From CAWHOW01 sp050013795 (lineage in GTDB: Bacteria > Bacteroidota > Bacteroidia > Bacteroidales > CG2-30-32-10), in assembly GCA_050013795.1 (NCBI GenBank), contig JBEKEO010000040.1, forward strand, positions 1 to 18,717: 18,717 bases of DNA. Reading direction: 5' to 3'. Below are positions 7,978 to 14,987 of the stretch, one piece after another. The position numbers and the translations under genes were made by a program. Within the stretch, counting starts at the first letter, position 1; each line of letters starts with the position of its first letter. The notes under the pieces were generated by a model. That model made no database searches and was not told where the DNA came from. It saw only the letters and a program-made list of their open reading frames with translations.

Positions 7978-8166
7978 TCCGATAGCTCGTCATATATTTC
8001 TAACACTTCGTTGTTAAACTTTGTCATATTGCTGTAGAACTTTGATAGCTTGCTATAGAACTCTGGCAGCTTGCTATAGAACTTTGATAGCTTGCTATAG
8101 AACTCTGAGAACTTGCTATAGAGCTTTGAAAACTTGCTATAGAGCTTTGACAGCTTGCCGTTAAAC
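7978..8166. repeat. Array 2: nine 21-bp tandem units, decayed toward the edges
   Basis: Nine contiguous 21-bp units start at 7978, 7999, 8020, 8041, 8062, 8083, 8104, 8125 and 8146. The best-kept core is TTTGATAGCTTGCTATAG, as in units 8041 and 8083, which contains the inverted repeat ATAGC-TT-GCTAT. Inner units differ at a few sites. The outer ones (7978, 7999, 8146) are more diverged, and 7999 and 8146 share GTTAAAC at their ends. The array fills almost the whole gap between the convergent EnvC-like and HIT genes, starting 13 bp after one stop and ending 9 bp before the other. On the leftward strand one frame is open throughout, with heptads such as YSKLSKF and YSKLPEF, but it has no ATG and is preceded by a TAG. 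Confidence 0.93.
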
Positions 8167-8175
8167 TCCTACAAA

Positions 8176-8574
8176 TCAATGTTGTACATTGGCGATAATA
8201 GCGGCGGCAATATTAGTGAATTCTTCGGTGGAGAACTTTAGTTTTGGCCTTTTGAAATCAATATCATGAACCCCATTAATAGGAATAAGATGAATATGGG
8301 CGTGCCTGACCTCAAGCCCCACAACAGCTAAACCAACTTTAGCGCAAGGGATGGTTTTTTCGATAGCTTTGGCAACTTTTTTTGCCAAAAGACAAAGTTC
8401 ACTGTAAAGTTTGTCATCCAAATCGAAAAGGTTATCGGTTTCCTGTTTGGGGATAACAAGTGTATGGCCTTTTGCGAGAGGATTAATATCAAGGAAAGCG
8501 AAACAAGTTGCGGTTTCGGCGATTTTATAAGAAGGAATTTCTCCGTTAACTATCTTAGTGAAAATGGATGCCAT
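8176..8574 (-). CDS. HIT (histidine triad) family protein
   Basis: A cytoplasmic 132-residue HIT-domain protein, the usual length for a stand-alone HINT-like nucleotide phosphoramidase/hydrolase acting on purine nucleotide conjugates such as AMP-lysine. The histidine triad is visible as RHAHIHLIPI (near residues 91-100), with the His-x-His-x-His active site. The N-terminus is also typical: ASIFTKIVNGEIPSYKI, then FLDINPLAKGHTLVIPK. It follows greA with a 9-bp gap and is probably cotranscribed. To my knowledge greA-HIT pairs are common in Bacteroidota. The gene converges on the EnvC-like gene, with array 2 in between. The precise substrate is unknown. Confidence 0.93.
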   Translation of the reverse strand: MASIFTKIVNGEIPSYKIAETATCFAFLDINPLAKGHTLVIPKQETDNLFDLDDKLYSELCLLAKKVAKAIEKTIPCAKVGLAVVGLEVRHAHIHLIPINGVHDIDFKRPKLKFSTEEFTNIAAAIIANVQH

Positions 8575-8583
8575 ATCAATCTT

Positions 8584-9054
8584 TTACCTCTTAATCTCAA
8601 TTATCTCAACTGTTAGTTTACCTGCAGGAACTGTAATTTCAACATGATCGCCAACCTTTTTACCAAGCAATCCCTGTGCAATAGGCGATGTAATGGATAT
8701 TTTTCCAGTCTTTAGGTCAGCTTCACTTTCAGGAACAAGCATATAAGTCATAATGGCTTTATTCTTCAAATTTTTAATCTTTACTTTGGAAAGAATAAAT
8801 ACTTTTGAATTATCTAACTTTGATTCATCAATGAGTTTTGAATTGCTGATAAGGTCTTCGAGTTTGGAGATTTTCAGTTCGAGCATCGCCTGTGAATTTT
8901 TTGCAGCATCATATTCGGCATTTTCTGATAAATCGCCTTTATCGCGTGCTTCGGCAATTTGCTGCGAAATTAAAGGACGCTCTATGCTTTTCAGCCTGTT
9001 TAATTCTTCCTTAAGTTTATCCAGGCCTTCTTTAGTATAATACTTTGTTTCCAT
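8584..9054 (-). CDS. greA: Transcription elongation factor GreA
   Basis: GreA binds the RNA polymerase secondary channel and stimulates cleavage of backtracked transcripts. The 156-residue product has both known parts. The N-terminal coiled coil runs from METKYYTKEGLDKLKEEL with the acidic tip region ARDKGDLSENAEYDAAKN (about 37-54), the conserved GDLSENAEY signature. The C-terminal FKBP-like domain holds SPIAQGLLGKKVGD and the closing VEITVPAGKLTVEIIEIK. I take ATG 9054 as start because family members begin three or four residues before YYT. A longer frame from ATG 9081 would add nine residues without family support. It is the first gene of a leftward pair with the HIT gene. Confidence 0.96.
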   Translation of the reverse strand: METKYYTKEGLDKLKEELNRLKSIERPLISQQIAEARDKGDLSENAEYDAAKNSQAMLELKISKLEDLISNSKLIDESKLDNSKVFILSKVKIKNLKNKAIMTYMLVPESEADLKTGKISITSPIAQGLLGKKVGDHVEITVPAGKLTVEIIEIKR

Positions 9055-9092
9055 ATATTCTGATCTTAAAAACCCGTTCATTTTTAAAATAA

Positions 9093-9125
9093 CATAAAGA
9101 ATCCCAATACTCGGGACTCTTTATG
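9093..9125 (-). terminator. Near-perfect hairpin between the PorV-like gene and greA, possible terminator
   Basis: CATAAAGAATCCC (9093-9105) pairs with GGGACTCTTTATG (9113-9125) in 12 of 13 positions around a 7-nt loop. On the leftward strand it is followed by TTATTTT. It lies 29 bp beyond the PorV-like stop and 38 bp upstream of the greA ATG, so it could end the receptor/cargo/PorV transcript. The T tract is imperfect. The hairpin is close enough to greA that it might instead sit in the greA leader. Confidence 0.5.
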
Positions 9126-9154
9126 AAAAGGGAAAATTTAATTATTAATTTTAC

Positions 9155-10210
9155 TTATAAATTGATCCTAACTCCAATGCTTTGAGTTCCCTGGAAAGGA
9201 TCGGTAGCCCTGTAAGAATAGTCTATGCCAAATGAAGATTTCTTTTCTTTATTTAAAGGAACTTCAACAGTAAATCCGGCGCAAGGCCCTGTATAGGCAG
9301 TTGTTCTGGTGGATGCTTTCGTTATACCATTTTCATAATCATAACCCGCCCTTAACATTACATAGGTTTTAAAACTGTATTCAATGCCCAGTATATATTG
9401 ATCATTTGTAAATGAATTGGAGGTAAAAGTACCAGCAGCAGTTATTTTGTTATTCTTATCAATAATAAAATCATAAGCGGCGCCGATATTAAGCAAAGAA
9501 GGAAGTTCGAAATCGGCAGAACGCTGTTCTACAGTAAAAAGATTTGTATTACCCATAGTAGTTACATCTGTTCTTAAAGATAAGCCGTCGCCCGTGAATT
9601 TCATTGTTGGTCCAACATTTTTTAGTGCAATGCCAAATTTAATGTTATCATTTTTGCCTGTTACATATTGAATGCCTGCATCAATAGCCACTCCCTGCGC
9701 CGATATATCTGAGATGGATTCTGAAATTATTTTAAAAGTAACTCCACCATAAATACTATTCGAAAATGCTTTGGCATAAGATATTGAAATATTCATCAGA
9801 TTAGGTGAAAATGTACCAACTCCGCCTTCAGGAAGTTCAACCGTGGTAATTGGAATTTCTCCAAAAGACATTGACATAACAGCAAAGCTAAGCACTCCTG
9901 TTTTGCTAACCCGTTGAGAAAGCCCAAAATTATTGATATTAACTCCAGAACCCTTTAACCAGCTTGTCCTGGAAAAAATCAATTCGGTTTTATTTATAAA
10001 AGCAGTACCCGCAACATTTAAATAAATAGATTCCAGCCCGCGATCGGTTGCCGTATTTGCTCCGCCCCAACCAGAACTACGAGCCCAGGGATCAATTAAA
10101 AGTTCGCCAGCTCCAGCTTGACCGGATCTATCCGCATTTCCAGCATTCATACGATAAAAAGACAATAATGTAATAATTGCAATAATAGAAATCTTATAAA
10201 CTTTTTTCAT
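9155..10210 (-). CDS. PorV/PorQ family outer-membrane protein
   Basis: A 351-residue beta-barrel protein with a signal peptide (MKKVYKISIIAIITLLSF...NAG). The family resemblance lies in the start of the mature part (GAGELLIDPWARSSGWGGANTATDRGLESIYLNVAGTAF, interrupted by loops), where PorV/PorQ members carry the conserved AR..G.g.a..a...g.d....NPAgl element. Alternating beta strands follow, and the protein ends in GVRINL, an outer-membrane strand. PorV is known as a T9SS shuttle that takes cargo from the Sov translocon to the attachment complex. This paralogue sits 42 bp downstream of a T9SS cargo-like gene, so a cognate carrier role is a reasonable inference. It is the last gene of the leftward module, followed by a hairpin at 9093-9125. 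Confidence 0.85.
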   Translation of the reverse strand: MKKVYKISIIAIITLLSFYRMNAGNADRSGQAGAGELLIDPWARSSGWGGANTATDRGLESIYLNVAGTAFINKTELIFSRTSWLKGSGVNINNFGLSQRVSKTGVLSFAVMSMSFGEIPITTVELPEGGVGTFSPNLMNISISYAKAFSNSIYGGVTFKIISESISDISAQGVAIDAGIQYVTGKNDNIKFGIALKNVGPTMKFTGDGLSLRTDVTTMGNTNLFTVEQRSADFELPSLLNIGAAYDFIIDKNNKITAAGTFTSNSFTNDQYILGIEYSFKTYVMLRAGYDYENGITKASTRTTAYTGPCAGFTVEVPLNKEKKSSFGIDYSYRATDPFQGTQSIGVRINL

Positions 10211-10252
10211 ATATATAATTATTATACGTTTTTACAATATTTGAGTACATTA

Positions 10253-13200
10253 TCAGAATGAGTTAAGATCTATCGGGCGTAAAGTTCCAAACCATTTTAT
10301 TACTTTCTCTCCGATACCAGGGGCATTGACATAAATAAGATACAGCCCCCCTGCAATAGGAATACCTGCGGTATTTTTAAGATCCCAATTAAGGTCTGTT
10401 GTTGTTGAATTATCTCTGGTATATTGTCTTACCAAAGTGCCATTAATTGTATAAATAGATATTGTACATTGTACAGGTAAATTGGTAATTTTAACCTCAT
10501 TGTCAAGCTGATTCGCTTCATAACCAGAAAAGCCATAATATGGATTCGGAACAATGTTAATTAAATCCAATGCATTTTGGGCAGCTTGTGTATTATCCGT
10601 AACAGTTGCGATATCATAAGTTGAAAATTGATACATGGGATTGTTGTTGTTCTTAGGTGTGGAAGATCCATAAGTTGAATAATTCATTTTGTATGGCGTT
10701 GATACCCTAATTCTTATTTTTACATCCGTGGACAACCATTCCTGACCAGCAACAGGAATGGGAATTCCGGCATACATAACATCTTGAAAAGCATTTCTCA
10801 TATTAATGCCAGTCGGATTAACTATTTTATGGTAAAGCCATTTTCCCGCATCATATCTGGGACAATGACCGGTGGTATCGTCAGAATTGTGACCAACAAT
10901 GTAAACAAAATGCTCCCCTCCCCATAGAATTGCACCAAGATTAGTTTCTAAATTCGTTGTTGGATTAAGCTTCATATCTCTGCCGTTTTCACTTCCCAGC
11001 GCTGAATTTTCACCAAACATGATATTTAATCTTTCGCCAGTCTCAACGTTAATTGCATACCCAGGAAACCACCCCATACCAGTTTCTCCAATATAATTTG
11101 GATCATTAATATTAGTACTTGAGCCAGAACCAGGTGTAGCATAAGTAGTTTGGTCTAATGCAATAGACTCATGTGCCCTTAAATTAAATTTTGGAGTACT
11201 TCCTTCTGTAAGTGAAGAATTATAGGTTTCGCAAGTTTCAAGAACAGGACATCTCGACCAATTACTTGGATTCGAAGTAAACACAATATCAACACTGGCA
11301 ATATTTGAAAATTTGTTCAATTGAAAGGCAGAATTACTAGGACCTGGGTATGCAACCCCATAACCTGTCGCTGTAGTAGCTGTAGCGGGATCATAAGCAG
11401 TGCTATTTGTTGCACAAAGGGCATAAGGAGCCCAGGTGCCACCCACAATCTTCTGATAATATTTTTGAGGGTCAATCCAACCCACGTGGCTGCCAATACC
11501 TTCAGGAACGTAATTATAATCACTATTAGCTCCATAAGTATTATCGTGATTGTTTCCGGATCTAATCCAATTCCAGAACCCCCCGCCATCAATATCGGGA
11601 ATTCCTCCAAGCCAACGTTTCGAACTGTCGGCATAAGTAATAGAAGATTCAAGAAAGCCATCATTTGGGGTCAAAATAGCTGTAACCCAATAACCCGATC
11701 CATCTTTGCCAACTTTATATAGTTCAAATGGATCTCCATTGCCTCCTATGTTCCATACCTGAACAATGTTAATAGATATTCCCCTGTCAATAAATAATTG
11801 CTCGTTATCATATAATGTGCTGGTGTCTGAACGAAATTTTTTTCCACTGGTATTATCTATTAGCGTCCAGTTAGCTACCTGCATTGTTGCGGTATCCGAT
11901 ATTCCGGATCTTTGGTCTATTGCCGAATTGTGAGAAACCGGATGAACTTTATATGAATAAACACTATCCAAACATAAAGTATATGTAGTTCCTACAACAT
12001 TAAGAGGATCAATTACCTTTACACTAATTGGGCCGTGTGAATTCTGATATTCAGGTGTTAGCATAAAGCCATCATTTAAAATTTGGGTTTCAGATTCGGG
12101 AGTCAAATCAAGAACGTTTCCTCCATTACCCTGTCCCTCTATTCGCGTAATCTTAGGACCAAATCCATATTGAGCGTTTTGGGTAGTGCCATTTGCTTCA
12201 GGAGCGGGGTTGTGAGGAATACCAGTATAAACCTGGATATTTTTTCGCCCTGCAAGATAGGGTTTTGTTTGCCCGCCAAGCCCGCTGACATCAGGAATCT
12301 GTGAGCCAGGGTCCTGTGAATACGTCATATAATTATTATATGCGTATGCTATTGCCATATAATAATATTGTTTATGATTAACAAGAGTATTAACTCCTGT
12401 TGCAAATTGGTCAGAGGTAACAACAAAAGAATGAATGATACCAGTATTAGATCCCACAACTTCCTGAACGGGAACATTAGCTCCAACTGTCTCATCATAA
12501 GAATAATTAACTAAAGTGCCAATTGGATTATCATGTTTATCAAAATCTACAATATCGCATTGGCAAACCAAACGAGCCTGGGTAGGATCTTGAAGACTGG
12601 AGGCTGAAACCGTAGCATTGGCTAATTGGAATATTTGATAGCCTTCAAACCTGTATATCGAATCATATCTTAATTTTTTTGGTTTATAGGTGGTATCAGT
12701 TCCATTAATTACAGTACTGTCAGGCGTAACAATTGAAGGATCAATTTCATGGTATCTTTCTTTATTATTGTTTGAGGTGCTTTTATTAGAAATGTAAATA
12801 ATTAATTCATTGTTAAGTTCCTGAATTGTTAAATCAGGCGCATCGGGGCCATCAACAACTTTAAAACAGTTATCGAACAAACGCTGGCATTTGTCATCAG
12901 CCACGTCTAATAATCCAACCGATGCCCATGCAGTGCCGGCATATGATCTTGCCCATGGTACGCCGACTGTAATGTAATTTACAGAACCTGGCTGAAGTGT
13001 AAAAGGTCCGGCAGATTGCAAAAAGCGTCTGTCGCCGGGCTCGTTATTAACATTTCTCTCAGTCCAGTTAGGTGTACAATTAGGCGGCTGACCGGAAGTG
13101 GACCATTGGCATGGATCAGTATTTCCAGGGAACATGAAATCACATTCCGGACCGCATACACCAGGTCCTCCCGTATGAGCATTACCCCCCCATAGCATTT

Positions 13201-14551
13201 GTGTTCCATCTTTCCATATTCCTCTTAAATAATTGTAATAATCAATGGCAATTGTAGGGTCGCTTTGGGATGCAGCTCCGCCATTATTGAAATAAATGAA
13301 TCGCCTCATTCCAAAACGTTCATTATCAACTATCCCATCTCCAAAGTTCACTCCATTAATACTTACATCGCATATTTGATGGTGGTTTTGATCGTATTTG
13401 GGATTGTCAATGCCATCAGGGTCCATATATGGTCCCTGGAAAAAGTCCATACCTATGGCCGGAGGATCGGCTCCATAAGCCTGGGGCTGCCCACTACCAT
13501 CTATATCTTTTCCATTGTAATCATAACCCATACCCCTGGGTATATCACAACCAACATAATCATCGGTAGCAAAGCCCAAATCTGTATCGCACCATTGGCT
13601 CATGTATGTTTCTGTTAATGTATATGTAGAGCGGTTAATAATTTCATAACTATAAAAAGTCATATTGTTAATGTCATCGTTTGTAGAAAAAGCAAAAGCC
13701 TGGGCGCGGATTTCGAAACCAATGGGAGCTCCTTTTGATTCAGTATGTATATTTCCTTTATCATTAAAAACCCACCACAGGGTTTGGTCTCCTTTTATAC
13801 ACTGGTCCTCCTGGATACCATTTCCTTCCATAGTGGGCTGGGGTGGTTTCCCTAAATTGGCAGCAGTATAAGGGCAAAGATCATTATTTATATCATAGTA
13901 TGGATAATCACCGTCATTTGGGTTGTATTCTCCATCACCATTATTATCATAAAATGGGGCGAGATAATAGCTTTGTTTTTTGGAAACATCGCCATGCCAA
14001 GGCCAATTTAAAATGTCGGGCGGAATCACGTAATCAGGATAACAGGATGGGCAATTCCAATGGGCAATAAACGCATCAACTTCTGCTCTTGTAATTAAAA
14101 AATGATGATCATATTGTTCGCATGTGGCCACATCAATTGACGCATAGCCATCAGTAGTTAGAGGACCGGGCCAGTAATCATTACCGTATGTTCTGTACTC
14201 TAAAGCAGCAAGTTTAAGCTGTCCGTTAATATCAATTCCGCCAATCCACAATGCTCCGGCAAACATAGATGTATGGCCTGAGCCTTTAGGAATTTCATAT
14301 TTGGATATATTAATAAGGTCCCACCACATATCACCCCCGGTATTGATACGCGCCCTGACATTATTAAGGTCAAGATCGGTGTGGCCGGATGCAGGAGAAC
14401 AGGCTTCAGCATCCACAGCGCCCACTCTATTGCCATTTCCATTCTGATTTTGTTTGCTCCCTGAATTAATATGAATTTTATCAGCAAAAACCATATTAAT
14501 CAGAAGAAAGCAGAATGCTGTTAAAAAAATCGGACGAATATTATTTTTCAT
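10253..14551 (-). CDS. Large secreted protein with T9SS-like C-terminal sorting domain
   Basis: A 1432-residue protein with a signal peptide (hydrophobic IFLTAFCFLLINMVFA, cleavage likely after Ala23). The body is rich in Asn, Gly, Tyr and Asp and has a Ca-binding-like acidic loop DNNGDGEYNPNDGD (about 202-215). Conserved-looking blocks lie near residues 74-105 (MWWDLINISKYEIPKG, then MFAGALWIGGIDINGQ). The last 101 residues resemble the T9SS type A sorting domain: VPNPYYG, a strand ISIYTINGTLVRQY, WDLKN, GIPIAGGLYLIYV. They end with an added KWFGTLRPIDLNSF beyond the usual final strand. It is expected to be exported to the cell surface or medium. No enzyme motif was recognised. Its neighbours are a TonB-dependent receptor upstream and a PorV-like protein downstream. 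Confidence 0.85.
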   Translation of the reverse strand: MKNNIRPIFLTAFCFLLINMVFADKIHINSGSKQNQNGNGNRVGAVDAEACSPASGHTDLDLNNVRARINTGGDMWWDLINISKYEIPKGSGHTSMFAGALWIGGIDINGQLKLAALEYRTYGNDYWPGPLTTDGYASIDVATCEQYDHHFLITRAEVDAFIAHWNCPSCYPDYVIPPDILNWPWHGDVSKKQSYYLAPFYDNNGDGEYNPNDGDYPYYDINNDLCPYTAANLGKPPQPTMEGNGIQEDQCIKGDQTLWWVFNDKGNIHTESKGAPIGFEIRAQAFAFSTNDDINNMTFYSYEIINRSTYTLTETYMSQWCDTDLGFATDDYVGCDIPRGMGYDYNGKDIDGSGQPQAYGADPPAIGMDFFQGPYMDPDGIDNPKYDQNHHQICDVSINGVNFGDGIVDNERFGMRRFIYFNNGGAASQSDPTIAIDYYNYLRGIWKDGTQMLWGGNAHTGGPGVCGPECDFMFPGNTDPCQWSTSGQPPNCTPNWTERNVNNEPGDRRFLQSAGPFTLQPGSVNYITVGVPWARSYAGTAWASVGLLDVADDKCQRLFDNCFKVVDGPDAPDLTIQELNNELIIYISNKSTSNNNKERYHEIDPSIVTPDSTVINGTDTTYKPKKLRYDSIYRFEGYQIFQLANATVSASSLQDPTQARLVCQCDIVDFDKHDNPIGTLVNYSYDETVGANVPVQEVVGSNTGIIHSFVVTSDQFATGVNTLVNHKQYYYMAIAYAYNNYMTYSQDPGSQIPDVSGLGGQTKPYLAGRKNIQVYTGIPHNPAPEANGTTQNAQYGFGPKITRIEGQGNGGNVLDLTPESETQILNDGFMLTPEYQNSHGPISVKVIDPLNVVGTTYTLCLDSVYSYKVHPVSHNSAIDQRSGISDTATMQVANWTLIDNTSGKKFRSDTSTLYDNEQLFIDRGISINIVQVWNIGGNGDPFELYKVGKDGSGYWVTAILTPNDGFLESSITYADSSKRWLGGIPDIDGGGFWNWIRSGNNHDNTYGANSDYNYVPEGIGSHVGWIDPQKYYQKIVGGTWAPYALCATNSTAYDPATATTATGYGVAYPGPSNSAFQLNKFSNIASVDIVFTSNPSNWSRCPVLETCETYNSSLTEGSTPKFNLRAHESIALDQTTYATPGSGSSTNINDPNYIGETGMGWFPGYAINVETGERLNIMFGENSALGSENGRDMKLNPTTNLETNLGAILWGGEHFVYIVGHNSDDTTGHCPRYDAGKWLYHKIVNPTGINMRNAFQDVMYAGIPIPVAGQEWLSTDVKIRIRVSTPYKMNYSTYGSSTPKNNNNPMYQFSTYDIATVTDNTQAAQNALDLINIVPNPYYGFSGYEANQLDNEVKITNLPVQCTISIYTINGTLVRQYTRDNSTTTDLNWDLKNTAGIPIAGGLYLIYVNAPGIGEKVIKWFGTLRPIDLNSF

Positions 14552-14768
14552 AATTGTGATATTTTACATTTATTAATATTTTATTTATTTATACTTAATT
14601 AAAATTTATGCTCCCGAACTATTCTCAAGGTTCCATGACCTCTTTTCAGAACTCCCTGAACTTGTTTCCCGGCATCTGCTGAACTGTGCTCCCTGTGGTT
14701 CATTTGAAATACAACTTACATTAAATAAAGAACGAAAATTCTACTTTCCTTACTACAACTTGTAATTA
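14552..14768. other. Intergenic gap, receptor to cargo gene, with a GC-richer 34-codon frame
   Basis: This gap separates the receptor's terminal stop from the cargo gene. The part next to the cargo ATG (14552-14605) is very AT-rich. The stretch 14608-14700 is clearly richer in G and C and carries a leftward 34-codon ATG frame (14703-14599) beginning MNHREHSS. It contains the direct repeat CAGGGAG twice. I saw no convincing ribosome binding site, and the frame is probably not a gene. No strong promoter was found. Confidence 0.4.
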
Positions 14769-14987
14769 TTAAAAATCAAAACTAGCGCCTAAACGTATTC
14801 TTCTGGGCAAGCTATAATTAGATGGATTATTAATATACAGCGAATACAATTCCCGGTATGATTGAACATTTAATTGTTCATTAATTTGTGCCTGCCACAT
14901 GGCTGCCGAGAGATAACCATCGTCATTGGGATTTCCGGTAGCTGCGTAAACAACCATAACATTCTTAGTATTCAGCAAGTTTAATAT
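14769..14987 (-). pseudogene. Stranded C-terminus of the TonB-dependent receptor after an in-frame UAA
   Basis: These 72 codons plus stop continue the receptor's frame directly after its UAA at 14990-14988, with no shift. They read as the last barrel strands of such receptors: ILNLLNTKNVMVVYAATGNPNDDGYL, broken only by loops, then NNPSNYSLPRRIRLGASFDF with the terminal Phe expected of an outer-membrane beta-signal. No ATG opens the segment before codon 11 (NVM), so independent translation is unlikely. It is part of the upstream gene rather than a gene of its own. Confidence 0.85.

Noticed and set aside
7809..8027. Leftward 72-codon frame starting MTKFNNEV at the left side of array 2
   Set aside because: Most of it lies antisense to the EnvC-like LytM domain. 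Its upstream extension through array 2 lacks a start codon. It is kept only as an observation about the repeat frame.
9055..9081. ATG 9081 as greA start
   Set aside because: The extra nine residues (MNGFLRSEY) are not part of the GreA fold, and ATG 9054 matches the usual N-terminus.
11317..14487. Several 70-130 codon frames on either strand within the cargo gene
   Set aside because: All lie inside the 1432-codon gene, have no family features and no spacing consistent with genes.
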